Source: UBA5704 sp036380715 (lineage in GTDB: Bacteria > Acidobacteriota > Thermoanaerobaculia > Multivoradales > UBA5704). From it: a DNA stretch of 19,313 bases. This document shows, piece after piece, positions 6,052-14,567 of the stretch. A program made the translations under genes and the position numbers. Location: assembly GCA_036380715.1 (NCBI GenBank), contig DASVEF010000010.1, positions 1 through 19,313 on the forward strand, in the 5' to 3' direction. The notes beneath the pieces are model-generated. The model searched no databases. It saw only the letters and a program-made list of their open reading frames with translations, and was not told the DNA's origin. The stretch's first letter is position 1, and every line of letters begins with the position of its first letter.

Positions 6052-8223
6052 ATGAGGGAGGATTCGGCGGCCGCGTGGGTCCAGCGGGTCCGGGAGTGGG
6101 CGCGCGCTCTCGACTTCACTCTGGCCCGCCGCTTCGGCCTCGCCACGCGCGAGGACCGCCTGTTCTTCTTCCTCATCGCCCTGGTCGGGGTGATCGCCGG
6201 CCTCCAGGGCGTCGTCGTGCACTGGCTCATCGAGCTGATCCAGGCTGGGCTCTGGCGGTCGTCCGACGGTCTGCTGGCGGCGGCGCGCGAGGCCCCTCGC
6301 TGGCTGGTGGTGGCCGCTCCGGCCTTCGGCGGCGCTCTGGTGGGTCTGGTCCTCTGGCTCGGCCGGCAGCCGGCCGGCGGCGGCGGGATGTCTTCCCTGA
6401 TCGAGGCGGTGGCGCTCTCGGGCGGAAAGGTGCCGCCCAAGCCGGTGCTGACCCACGCGCTGGCCGCGGTGGCGACCGTCGGCAGCGGCGGCTCGCTGGG
6501 CCGCGAGGGGCCGATGATCCGGCTCGGCGCCATGATCTCGTCCTGGGCCGGCCAGCGCCTGGGCATGCCCCCGCACCGGCTGAAGATCCTGGTCGGCTGC
6601 GGAGCCGGCGCCGGCCTCGCGGCGGCCTACAACATCCCCATCGGCGGCGCGCTGTTCGCCATGGAGGTCATCCTCGGCAACTTCGCGCTGGAGATCTTCG
6701 GCCCGATCGTCGTCTCCTCGGTCATCTCGACCCTGATCACCCGCGCCCTGGTGGGCAACGCGCCGCTCTACGCCGCGCCTGGGTACGCGCTGGTGAGCGG
6801 CTGGGAGATCCTGGCCTATGTCGGCCTGGGAGTGATCGGCGGCCTCGCCTCGGTGATCTTCGTTCTCGGGGTGCGCGCCGGGCGCGGCCTGTTCGCCTCT
6901 CTCCGCTTCGTGCCCAAGCCCCTGAAGCCGCTCCTCGGGATGGCTCTCGTGGGACTCCTGGCCCTCTGGGTGCCGCACGTGCTCGGCGGCGGGACCGAGA
7001 CGATCAACCTGGCCCTCTCAGGCCAGCTCAAGCTGCCGGCCCGGATGGCCCTCCCCGGCGAGCTCACGGTCCTGCTGCTGCTCGGCCTCGCTCTGGCGAA
7101 GCTGGTCGCCACGGCGCTCACCACGGGCTGCGGCGCCTCGGGCGGGCTGTTCACCCCCGGGCTCTTCTTCGGCGCCCTGGTGGGCGGGGCCTACGGCTAC
7201 TGGCTCCACTCGCTCTGGCCGCAGCTCATCTCTCCTTACGGGGCCTACGCCGCGGTCGGCATGGCGGCCGTCGCCGCAGGCACCAGCCACGCGCCGATCA
7301 GCGCCATCCTCATCCTCTTCGAGTTCACCGGCAACTACGACCTGATCCTCCCCTTGATGGTGGCGTCCATCATCTCGACCATCCTCTCGCGCGGGCTCCG
7401 CCGCTATTCGATCTACACCGAGCCGCTGCGCCGCAAGGGGTTCGACCCCTCCTGGCGGATGGAGGAGGCCGTGCTCGCCGGGCTCAAGGCGGAGGACCTG
7501 GCGCGCATGGATCCCGACACGCTCCGCCCCGGCGACACGTACCGCGACGTGGTGGAGAAGTTCCTTTCGACGCGGCGGGAGCGCCTCTTCGTGATCGGCG
7601 ACGACCGCAAGCTCCAGGGGGTGGTCTCTCTGCACGACATCAAGCACGCGCTCGACAGCCCCGACGGCCTGCCTGTCGTGGTGGCCCACGACCTGATGCT
7701 GCCCGTGAACGACGCCATTCGGCAGGATGAGCGCCTGCACCGCGCGGCCGAGTATTTCGCCAAGACCGACTTCGAGCGGCTGCCGGTCGTCGACGACGAG
7801 GGGGGATACCAGGGGATGCTCGCCAAGCGCGACCTGCTGGCGGTCTACGCGCAGGAGGTGCTGGGGCGGCCGGCCCTGCTCGCCACGTTCGTTTCCAGCC
7901 AGAGCTCGGAGGGGGGTGGTGGCGGCCGCCGCCAGTACGTGGAAATCCCTCCGGACTTCGCCCTCCGCCAAGTCCCGGTACCGCCGCAGCTCGTGGGCAA
8001 GACCCTGGCCGAGGCCCGGCTCCCCCAGACGCTCGGCGCCCGCGTCATCGAGATCCGCCGTACGGGCGGCCCGGGGGAGGACCAGGTGGTGATCCCCGCC
8101 GGCGACACGGTGCTGGAGGCCGGAGACGTGCTGACGCTGCTCGCCCCGTCCGCCACGGTCGAGGCGCTGAGCGAAGGGAGAGTGGAGCCCGACCAGGCCG
8201 TGGCCCACCTCCAGATCGACTGA
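6052..8223 (+). CDS. CLC-family chloride channel/transporter with CBS pair and RCK_C-like domain
   Basis: The first ~450 of 723 residues are a multi-helix CLC core. It carries GREGP with the gating glutamate Glu152, GLFTP (365-369, the GxFxP motif) and GNYDLILP with the anion-coordinating Tyr429. The first selectivity motif reads GGGMSSLIE rather than GSGIPE. In FAMEV (202-206) Val206 occupies the position of the internal proton glutamate Glu203 of E. coli ClcA, as in vertebrate CLC channels. A CBS pair follows at about 485-605 (FVIGDDRKLQGVVSLHDI; RLPVVDDEGGYQGMLAKRDL), then a TrkA-C/RCK_C-like domain from about 640. Together they suggest ligand-gated anion movement across the inner membrane. 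The start is uncertain: AGGAG lies only 1 nt before ATG 6052, and in-frame ATGs at 5989 and 5995 have no Shine-Dalgarno. A four-cysteine mini-protein gene follows 6 nt after the stop. Confidence 0.93.
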   Translation: MREDSAAAWVQRVREWARALDFTLARRFGLATREDRLFFFLIALVGVIAGLQGVVVHWLIELIQAGLWRSSDGLLAAAREAPRWLVVAAPAFGGALVGLVLWLGRQPAGGGGMSSLIEAVALSGGKVPPKPVLTHALAAVATVGSGGSLGREGPMIRLGAMISSWAGQRLGMPPHRLKILVGCGAGAGLAAAYNIPIGGALFAMEVILGNFALEIFGPIVVSSVISTLITRALVGNAPLYAAPGYALVSGWEILAYVGLGVIGGLASVIFVLGVRAGRGLFASLRFVPKPLKPLLGMALVGLLALWVPHVLGGGTETINLALSGQLKLPARMALPGELTVLLLLGLALAKLVATALTTGCGASGGLFTPGLFFGALVGGAYGYWLHSLWPQLISPYGAYAAVGMAAVAAGTSHAPISAILILFEFTGNYDLILPLMVASIISTILSRGLRRYSIYTEPLRRKGFDPSWRMEEAVLAGLKAEDLARMDPDTLRPGDTYRDVVEKFLSTRRERLFVIGDDRKLQGVVSLHDIKHALDSPDGLPVVVAHDLMLPVNDAIRQDERLHRAAEYFAKTDFERLPVVDDEGGYQGMLAKRDLLAVYAQEVLGRPALLATFVSSQSSEGGGGGRRQYVEIPPDFALRQVPVPPQLVGKTLAEARLPQTLGARVIEIRRTGGPGEDQVVIPAGDTVLEAGDVLTLLAPSATVEALSEGRVEPDQAVAHLQID

Positions 8224-8229
8224 CCGGAT

Positions 8230-8469
8230 ATGGATACCGGGGACATCGGGGAAGGCCGCCGCGCCTCCGCCGAGGAGCGCCGGACGCTGGAGCGCCTGAG
8301 CGTGCCCCCGGGCCTCTGCGCGACCTGCGAGCACCTGCGCGTGCTGGCCTCGAAGCGCAGCGTCTTCGTCCGCTGCGGCCTCGCCGAGGTCGATCCGGCC
8401 TTTCCGCGGTATCCGCCGCTGCCGGTCGTGGCGTGCCGGGGATACGCGCCCGAAACCCCCTCCCCCTGA
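8230..8469 (+). CDS. Small four-cysteine (zinc-ribbon-like) protein
   Basis: A 79-residue protein with Cys30-x2-Cys33 (VPPGLCATCEHLRV), Cys49 (FVRCGLAEVDP) and Cys69 (PPLPVVACRGY). The spacing resembles small CxxC...C...C proteins I associate with Acidobacteriota and Myxococcota, probably metal-binding; the function is unknown. It starts 6 nt after the CLC stop with no clear Shine-Dalgarno, which points to translational coupling with the CLC gene. The last codons (APETPSP) and the TGA stop lie inside an inverted-repeat element, so insertion of that element may have replaced an older C-terminus. Conserved-looking cysteines and tight operon spacing support a real gene. Confidence 0.72.
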   Translation: MDTGDIGEGRRASAEERRTLERLSVPPGLCATCEHLRVLASKRSVFVRCGLAEVDPAFPRYPPLPVVACRGYAPETPSP

Positions 8470-8565
8470 CCCCCCCTCCCCCGCAGCGCGGGAGAGGGGG
8501 AATTCAAGAGAAAGTTTTTCTCCCCTCTCCCGCACCGCGAGGGAGGGGCCGGGGGAGGGGGCCCT
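8455..8565. repeat. Extragenic inverted-repeat element, copy B: two units facing each other
   Basis: A forward unit (8455-8500, stem arms CCCCTCCCCCGC and GCGGGAGAGGGG around AGC, with one mismatch) and an inverted unit (about 8521-8565, arms CCCCTCTCCCGC and GCGAGGGAGGGG, then GGGGGAGGGGGCCC) are separated by an A/T-rich spacer containing AAGTTTTTC. The pair sits between the convergent ends of the mini-protein gene and the minus-strand hypothetical gene. Each side would give its transcript a GC-rich hairpin, so it could work as a two-way terminator. The forward unit resembles copies A and C. Confidence 0.65.
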
Positions 8566-8571
8566 TGAGGC

Positions 8572-9099
8572 TCAGAGCCGGACCAGCTCGGAGACGGGAG
8601 CGCGGCCGAACGGGCTGGTGGCCTTGCGGCTGTCCGTCGCTGCGGGTTGCAGGGGACGGCGGAGCTGCTCCTCTCCGAAAAGGCGGCGGAGGAACTTCAT
8701 CGCCTCCTCTTCGACGAGCTGGGGGGTCAGCTCGTGGAGCGGGATCTTCTTGCTGAGCATGCCGAAGCCGACGCCCTCGTGCGTGACGCGGATCACCCGG
8801 GACGCGTCGTCGCTGAAGAAAAGCAGCGAGCGCTCGAAGTCTTCCCAGCGGTCCAGCTTCACCTTCAGGCCGGCGGCGGTGACGCCGTGGAAGATGGAGG
8901 CCGATTCCACCTTGCCGACCAGGATGTCCTTGATCTCTTCCATGATCGGGACGACCGTGGAGCGCGCGACCTTCTTGAAGCCCTCGCGGAACACCTCATG
9001 CTGGCGCGTGAGCTCCTCCGGCCGGGTGCGCTTCTCCTCCAGCATCTCCTCGTGGCGCTTGAGGAGCAGATAGAGTCTTTCAACGTTCGTCTTGTCCAT
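8572..9099 (-). CDS. Hypothetical protein with charged helical N-terminus (175 aa)
   Basis: From ATG 9099 (GGGGAGGAG 10 nt upstream) the product starts MDKTNVERLYLLLKRHEEML, followed by EEKRTRPEELTRQHEVFREG. This region is strongly helical and could be a coiled coil. The middle (VVPIMEEIKDILVGKV, LDRWEDFERSLLFFSDDASRVIRVTHEGVGF) looks like a folded alpha/beta domain, then MLSKKIPLHELTPQLVEEEAMKFLRRLFGEEQL and a low-complexity tail. There is no signal peptide, membrane helix or cysteine, so it is probably cytosolic. An in-frame ATG at 9156 has a less convincing context. I do not recognise the family. It stands alone between two inverted-repeat elements. Confidence 0.72.
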   Translation of the reverse strand: MDKTNVERLYLLLKRHEEMLEEKRTRPEELTRQHEVFREGFKKVARSTVVPIMEEIKDILVGKVESASIFHGVTAAGLKVKLDRWEDFERSLLFFSDDASRVIRVTHEGVGFGMLSKKIPLHELTPQLVEEEAMKFLRRLFGEEQLRRPLQPAATDSRKATSPFGRAPVSELVRL

Positions 9100-9182
9100 G
9101 GCTGATTCACTCCTCCCCGTCGAGTCTGGCGAGGCAGAGCTCACGGGATTTGACACAGGACGACAATGCCATTCCCGTGCCA

Positions 9183-9226
9183 GGCCCTCACCCCCCGGCC
9201 CCCTCTCCCATCACCGGGAGAGGGGG
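9183..9226. repeat. Extragenic inverted-repeat element, copy C
   Basis: It begins CCCTCACCCCCCGGCC, like copy A. The arms CCCCCTCTCCC (9199-9209) and GGGAGAGGGGG (9216-9226) are identical to those of copy A, with a 6-nt loop ATCACC. It lies 12 nt beyond the stop of the minus-strand glycosidase gene and upstream of the minus-strand hypothetical gene. It may terminate or stabilise the glycosidase transcript. Confidence 0.7.
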
Positions 9227-9238
9227 AGAAAAGCGTGC

Positions 9239-11134
9239 CTATTCGAAGTAGCCGTTCACGTCGATGACCAGGTGCGTGGTCGCGGAGGGATGGCCCATGG
9301 AGACCTCGGCGAAGACCGTTCCGTCCTCGCCCAGCGTCAGGACCGCGTTGTTGGCCCGGTTCCGCCCCGCCGTGAAGTTGACTGAGCTGGCCACCGGCTT
9401 GAGCTGGTCCCCGGGCCAGAGGGCGAAGAGGCCCGAGGTGGTCGGAGCGACCGAGGTCAGGTTCGCCGAAACGGCTTTCGCCGTGCGCGGGATTTCACAG
9501 GCGCCGAAGGCCACGAACCGGGTTCGCTGCCCGGACCGCAACGCCTCTCCCTGGCGGGTGTCGACCAGGCGGCAGGGGGGGACCGTGTAGAAGTAGGACG
9601 GCGGCGGCTCTCCGGGAGTGAAGGGCCGGCGCAGGATCAGCGTCCAGTCGTCGGCGCCCGGGGCGGAAAACGTGCGCACCCCTCCGCCCTGGACGTCCGG
9701 CAGGCCCGAGAAGCTGCCGGTCCGGGGATTGAGCCACTCGGCCAGCAGAGTGCCCGGGAGCGCCGTCAGGTTGACCGTCACGGACCCCCCTCCGTAGAGG
9801 TAGAAAAGGTAGATCTGGCCCGGCTCGGGGTCCGGCTGCGCCAGGGCATAGGCGTCGCCCGAGAGCACCAGGAGCGGGGACGGCTCCATGCGCTCGAACG
9901 GCAGCGTCGAGATGAACCGCGCCAGCGGCTCCAGGAAACCGCCGGTCCCGGACCCTCCGGCTCCGGCCATGAACGCGGCCCAGGCCTTCTTCCGGTGGGG
10001 GCCGTCCTCGGTCCCCAGGCCGTGCTCCTCCTGGATCAGCGGCTTGTCCGCCAGCGAAATGTGCAGCAGACCCAGGTCGTAGACCCTGTCGTGATCGACC
10101 TCGTTGCCGGCCTGGATGTCCATGTAGTCGGCCCAGGAGGCGCCGGGGAAGGAAAAGGCGCCGGTCAGGCCGTGCACGCTCACCAGGCGGTCCCACGGGT
10201 TCTGCTGATGGAGGTACTGGGCGTACGTCTGCACCTCGGTCGGCGTCCACCCCTCCTGCCACTCCAAGGCCAGGGTGAACATGGTGTTGGCGTAGCCGGA
10301 CAGGCGCGCCATGCCGTACTGGAGCAGCCGGCGCTGGTCGGCGTCGGGCAGATTGCCGAACCCCGAGTCATCGGCGAAGAACCAGAGGTGCGCCACCATG
10401 CCGGCGTCGCGCAGCCGGCGCACCCAGGCCTCATAGACGTGCCAGCGCGACAGGTCGAACCGCGTCTTGTCGTTGTTGAAGGCCGTGCCCACCCAGGGGG
10501 TCGTGGAGACGCTCGCGTAGTCTCCGCGGTTGGCGACGTAGACGTTGATTTTGTTGAGGCGCATGCCGGCGTGGCGGTCGAGCATGTCCTGGCGGTCGGC
10601 GTCCGTCAGCTCCTCCGAGAACATCGTGTGTGAGAAGCGGATTCTGGCGGGGGCGGCGACGTCGAGGAACTTGCCGATCAGATAGACCGGCTGGCCGTCG
10701 CGGTACCGGAAGCTGCGCGGCCGCTCGGGGTTGACCTCCACGGGACCGGCCGAGAAGACACCGGACAGGCTCCCGTCGCACCGGAAAGAGCCCGACTTGC
10801 CGTGCAGAGACACCTGGTTGCTCGTGGTCGTCCAGGTCCAGGTGCCGGTCTCGTCCGGGGTCAGCCGGAGCTTGAAGATGCGGCCGGCCGATCCTCCCTG
10901 GCCGTCGCCGTCGAAGAAGCCCGTCACCGTGTGCCGCCGGCCTGACGGCGACGTGACCTGGGCGGTCAGCGTGACGTCGGTGAAAGGGTTGGGCACGCCC
11001 TGCCGGCCGTCATAGGACCGGTCGGCCTGAAGGATGATGTCCGTGGTCTCGAAGCGCGCCACCGAGGCCGAAGCGCCCGGGGTGGAGATTGCAAGCGCAC
11101 TGACGAGGAGGAGCAGGAGGGTGGTTTTCGCCAT
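9239..11134 (-). CDS. Secreted DUF5060-type glycoside hydrolase with C-terminal beta-sandwich module
   Basis: A 631-residue exported protein. Residues 1 to about 24 (MAKTTLLLLLVSALAISTPG then ASAS) are a signal peptide. A DUF5060-like Ig domain follows (about 27-125, with NPFTDVTLTAQV and TPDETGTWTWTT), then a DUF4038-like barrel (about 135-435) with candidate acidic catalytic residues in ALEWQEGW (Glu291/294) and PLIQEEHGLG (Glu369/370). Next is a putative collagen-binding-type beta domain (about 440-515, FYLYGGGSVTVNL...WLNPRTGSFSG). Last is a domain running from YTVPPCRLVDTRQ to HLVIDVNGYFE, a module I associate with secreted acidobacterial and actinobacterial proteins. It likely cleaves an extracellular polysaccharide; the substrate is unknown. 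ATG 11134 is preceded by GGGAG 10 nt away. It is transcribed alone, divergently from carB. Confidence 0.88.
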   Translation of the reverse strand: MAKTTLLLLLVSALAISTPGASASVARFETTDIILQADRSYDGRQGVPNPFTDVTLTAQVTSPSGRRHTVTGFFDGDGQGGSAGRIFKLRLTPDETGTWTWTTTSNQVSLHGKSGSFRCDGSLSGVFSAGPVEVNPERPRSFRYRDGQPVYLIGKFLDVAAPARIRFSHTMFSEELTDADRQDMLDRHAGMRLNKINVYVANRGDYASVSTTPWVGTAFNNDKTRFDLSRWHVYEAWVRRLRDAGMVAHLWFFADDSGFGNLPDADQRRLLQYGMARLSGYANTMFTLALEWQEGWTPTEVQTYAQYLHQQNPWDRLVSVHGLTGAFSFPGASWADYMDIQAGNEVDHDRVYDLGLLHISLADKPLIQEEHGLGTEDGPHRKKAWAAFMAGAGGSGTGGFLEPLARFISTLPFERMEPSPLLVLSGDAYALAQPDPEPGQIYLFYLYGGGSVTVNLTALPGTLLAEWLNPRTGSFSGLPDVQGGGVRTFSAPGADDWTLILRRPFTPGEPPPSYFYTVPPCRLVDTRQGEALRSGQRTRFVAFGACEIPRTAKAVSANLTSVAPTTSGLFALWPGDQLKPVASSVNFTAGRNRANNAVLTLGEDGTVFAEVSMGHPSATTHLVIDVNGYFE

Positions 11135-11303
11135 CACAGATGCACTCCCGGGACGAGCCGCTGGCTGCGTGGAAAGAACGAGCTTGTTCTGCCCGATGCT
11201 GCTACAGACGGTGGTACTGCTGACCGCGGGGCCGATTGTAGACATTTCGATGGTTCTTGCCAACCCCAGGCGACGAGGCCCCCCGGAGAGGAGCCGTTTC
11301 GGC

Positions 11304-11309
11304 TAGACT
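11304..11309 (+). promoter_or_regulatory. Candidate -10 element of a leaderless carB transcript
   Basis: TAGACT ends 9 nt before the carB ATG. Transcription would therefore begin at or a few bases before the start codon. The sequence between is CCCCCGGCG-like, with no Shine-Dalgarno; the nearest purine-rich tract (GGAGAGGAG) is about 25 nt upstream. No -35 match is visible. The rest of the 184-nt gap to the glycosidase start (11135-11318) shows nothing else I can assign. Confidence 0.35.
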
Positions 11310-11318
11310 CCCCCGGCG

Positions 11319-14300
11319 ATGCCGCGGCGCACCGACATCCACTCCATCCTGATCCTCGGGTCGGGGCCGATCGTGATCGGCCAGGCCTGTGAGTTCGACT
11401 ATTCCGGCACCCAGGCCTGCCGCGCCCTGCGGCGCGAGGGCTACCGGGTCGTGCTCGTCAACTCCAATCCGGCCACGATCATGACCGACCCGGAATTCTC
11501 GGACGCCACCTACATCGAGCCGCTGGTGCCCGAAGTGGTCGAGCGGATCATCGAGCGCGAGAAGCCGGACGCCCTGCTGCCCACGGTCGGCGGCCAGACC
11601 GGGATCAACCTGGCCATCGCGCTCGAAGAGCGCGGCGTTCTCGAGCGCCACGGCGTCGAGGTGCTGGGCGCGGCGATCGACGCGCTCCGCCTCGGCGAGG
11701 ACCGCCTCCTCTTCAAGCAGGCCATGGAAGAGATCGGGCTCAAGGTCCCGAAGAGCGGCTACGCCGGCAGCCTGGAAGAGGCGCGCGAGATCGTCGGCAG
11801 TCTTGGAGGCATCGGCTACCCGGTCATCGTCCGTCCCAGCTTCACCCTCGGCGGCGAAGGGGGCGGCGTGGCCTACAACCGCGACGAGCTCGAAGACGTG
11901 GTGGAGGCGGCGATCCAGGCGAGCCCGGCCGGCCGGGTCCTCATCGAGCAGTCGGTCCTCGGCTGGAAGGAGTTCGAGCTGGAGGTCATGCGCGACGTGG
12001 CCGACAACACCATCGTCGTCTGCTCGGTCGAGAACGTCGATGCCATGGGCGTGCACACCGGCGACTCCATCACCGTGGCGCCGCAGCAGACCCTCTCCGA
12101 CCGCGAATACCAGGACATGCGCGACGACGCCTTCAAGGTCATCCGCCGGGTGGGCGTCGCGACCGGCGGCTCGAACATCCAGTTCGCGGTCCATCCGCAG
12201 ACCGGCGAGCGGGTGGTCATCGAGATGAACCCGCGCGTCTCGCGCAGCTCCGCTCTGGCCTCCAAGGCCACCGGCTTTCCGATCGCCAAGATCGCGGCCC
12301 TGCTTGCCGTGGGCTACACCCTGGACGAGATCGCCAACGACATCACGGGCAAGACCTATGCGGCCTTCGAGCCGACGCTCGACTACACGGTGGTGAAGAT
12401 CCCGCGCTGGGCCTTCGAGAAGTTCCCCGAAGCCCCGCCCGTCCTCGGCACCTCCATGAAGTCGGTCGGCGAGGTCATGGCCATGGGCTCGACCTTCAAA
12501 GAGGCGCTGATGAAGGGGCTCGCGTCCCTGGAGCTCGACGGCAGCGCCGCCTCCCGCGAGCAGCGCATGTCCGACCCGGTGCGGCTGCGCGGCCGGCTAT
12601 CCATCCCCAACTGGGAGCGCCTGTTCGCCGTCTTCGCCGCCCTGCGCCAGGGGTGGACCATCGAAGAGGTCCACGAGGCCTCGCACATCGACTCATGGTT
12701 CCTGCGCGAGATCCGGGAGATTCTCGATCTCGAGGCCGAGCTGGCCTGCTGGGAGATCTCCTCGGCCCCCAAGGCCCTGCTGCGCCGCGCCAAGAGCTTT
12801 GGCCTGATGAACGGGCGTATCGCGGGGCTCCTCAACTGCTCCGAGAAAGAGCTGGCCCGCGCCCTCGCCGATTTCGGAATCCGCCGCGTCTACAAGCGGG
12901 TGGACACCTGCGCCGCCGAGTTCCCGGCCACCACCCCCTACCTCTATTCGACCTTCGGCCAGGAGGACGAGTCCGACCCGGACGACCGGCCCAAGGTGGT
13001 GATCCTCGGCTCCGGGCCGAACCGGATCGGACAGGGGATCGAATTCGACTACTGCTGCGTCCACGCCGCCTTCGCCCTGCGCGAGGCCGGATACGAGACC
13101 GTGATGGTCAACTGCAACCCGGAGACGGTGTCGACCGACTACGACACCTCCGACCGTCTCTACTTCGAGCCGCTGACCCTGGAGCACGTGCTGGCGGTCA
13201 TCGAGCGCGAAAAGCCGGTAGGGGTGATCGTCCAGCTCGGCGGGCAGACCCCGCTCAAGCTCGCGCACGGCCTCGCCGCCGCCGGCGTGCCGATCCTGGG
13301 GACTCCGCCCGAGGCCATCGACCTCGCCGAGGACCGCAAGCGCTTCGGCGCCCTGCTCGCGGAAGAGGGGATCCTGCAGCCGGAGAACGGCACCGCGACC
13401 TCGCCCGAGGAGGCTCTGGAGGTGGCGCGGCGCATCGGCTTCCCCGTGGTGGTGCGCCCGAGCTACGTGCTCGGCGGCCGGGCCATGGCGATCTGCTACG
13501 ACGAGTCGACCCTGGGGCGCTACATGCGCGAGGCGGCCGACGTCTCGCCGGGCCATCCGGTCCTCCTCGACCGCTTCCTGGAGGACGCCTTCGAGCTCGA
13601 CGTGGACCTGATCGCCGACGGCCGGCGCGCGGTGATCGCCGGCCTCATGCAGCACATCGAAGAGGCGGGCATCCACTCCGGCGACTCGGCCGCGGTCCTG
13701 CCCCCCTACCGGGTCAGCCGGGCGGACCAGGACGTCATGCGCGACATCGCGCGCCGCCTCGCCCTGCGCCTCGGCGTGGTCGGCCTGATGAACGTGCAGC
13801 TCGCGATGAAAGACGGCCGGATCTACGTCCTGGAGGTCAATCCGCGCGCCTCGCGGACCGTCCCTTTCATTGCCAAGGCCGTGGGCGTGCCGCTGGTCAA
13901 GATCGCCGTGCAGGTGATGGCGGGCAAGACCCTGGACGAGCTCGGCTTTACGGAAGAGCCGGAAGTCCCGGGCGTCTTCGTCAAGGCGCCTGTCTTCCCA
14001 TTCCGCCGCTTCCCCGGAGTGGATCCGGTGCTCGGCCCGGAGATGAAATCGACCGGCGAGGTCATGGGCGCGAGCGCAAGCTTCGGCAGCGCCTTCGCCA
14101 AGGCCTGGATCGGAGCGGGGCACAAGCTGCCGCTGGCGGGCACGGCCTTTCTCTCCGTGCACGACCAGGACAAGCCGTTCCTCCTGCCGATCGCGCGCGG
14201 CCTCTCCCACCTGGGCTTCCACCTCGCCGCCACCGAGGGCACCGCCGATTTCCTGCGCCACAGCGGCCTGGACGTGCGCTCCGTGATGAAAGTCCACGAA

Positions 14301-14567
14301 GGCCGTCCGCACGTGGTCGACGACCTGATCAACGGCGAGATCGCACTGGTCGTCAACACTCCGCTGGGCCGGGCCTCGCACGAGGACGACAGCGTCATCC
14401 GCCGCACCGCGCTCAAGCACGACATCCCCTGCATCACCACGCTCTCCGGCGCCATGGCCGCCGTCGAGGGCATTGCCGCTCTCCAGAAGGACGGCCTGCA
14501 GGTGCGGCCTCTCCAGGAGATCCACCGCGCGGTTGGAGTGGGATCGGCGGCGGATCGGACCGGCTAG
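11319..14567 (+). CDS. carB: Carbamoyl-phosphate synthase large subunit
   Basis: A 1082-residue protein, the usual full length. It makes carbamoyl phosphate from bicarbonate, ATP and ammonia supplied by CarA, feeding pyrimidine and arginine synthesis. The two homologous halves open with GSGPIVIGQACEFDYSGTQA (from about residue 15) and GSGPNRIGQGIEFDYCCVHA (from about 565). Each has an ATP-grasp core, for example VIVRPSFTLGGEGGG and VVVRPSYVLGGRAM, plus the EMNPRVSRSSALASKATG and EVNPRASRTVPFIAKAVG metal-site segments. An oligomerisation domain lies between the halves. The C-terminal MGS-like allosteric domain (about 940-1065) contains HLAATEGTADFL and NTPLGRASHEDDSVIRR. No carA is in the window, so the subunits are not adjacent on the downstream or near-upstream side. 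No Shine-Dalgarno precedes ATG 11319. Confidence 0.98.
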   Translation: MPRRTDIHSILILGSGPIVIGQACEFDYSGTQACRALRREGYRVVLVNSNPATIMTDPEFSDATYIEPLVPEVVERIIEREKPDALLPTVGGQTGINLAIALEERGVLERHGVEVLGAAIDALRLGEDRLLFKQAMEEIGLKVPKSGYAGSLEEAREIVGSLGGIGYPVIVRPSFTLGGEGGGVAYNRDELEDVVEAAIQASPAGRVLIEQSVLGWKEFELEVMRDVADNTIVVCSVENVDAMGVHTGDSITVAPQQTLSDREYQDMRDDAFKVIRRVGVATGGSNIQFAVHPQTGERVVIEMNPRVSRSSALASKATGFPIAKIAALLAVGYTLDEIANDITGKTYAAFEPTLDYTVVKIPRWAFEKFPEAPPVLGTSMKSVGEVMAMGSTFKEALMKGLASLELDGSAASREQRMSDPVRLRGRLSIPNWERLFAVFAALRQGWTIEEVHEASHIDSWFLREIREILDLEAELACWEISSAPKALLRRAKSFGLMNGRIAGLLNCSEKELARALADFGIRRVYKRVDTCAAEFPATTPYLYSTFGQEDESDPDDRPKVVILGSGPNRIGQGIEFDYCCVHAAFALREAGYETVMVNCNPETVSTDYDTSDRLYFEPLTLEHVLAVIEREKPVGVIVQLGGQTPLKLAHGLAAAGVPILGTPPEAIDLAEDRKRFGALLAEEGILQPENGTATSPEEALEVARRIGFPVVVRPSYVLGGRAMAICYDESTLGRYMREAADVSPGHPVLLDRFLEDAFELDVDLIADGRRAVIAGLMQHIEEAGIHSGDSAAVLPPYRVSRADQDVMRDIARRLALRLGVVGLMNVQLAMKDGRIYVLEVNPRASRTVPFIAKAVGVPLVKIAVQVMAGKTLDELGFTEEPEVPGVFVKAPVFPFRRFPGVDPVLGPEMKSTGEVMGASASFGSAFAKAWIGAGHKLPLAGTAFLSVHDQDKPFLLPIARGLSHLGFHLAATEGTADFLRHSGLDVRSVMKVHEGRPHVVDDLINGEIALVVNTPLGRASHEDDSVIRRTALKHDIPCITTLSGAMAAVEGIAALQKDGLQVRPLQEIHRAVGVGSAADRTG

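Noticed and set aside
5686..6978. N-terminal extension of the metalloprotease frame upstream of 5685
   Set aside because: The extension would precede a clean signal peptide and an AAGGAG Shine-Dalgarno, and it overlaps the CLC gene on the other strand.
8433..8756. 107-residue plus-strand frame across the inverted-repeat pair
   Set aside because: It is translated from the repeat and antisense to the hypothetical gene, with Arg/Gly/Pro-rich sequence and no Shine-Dalgarno.
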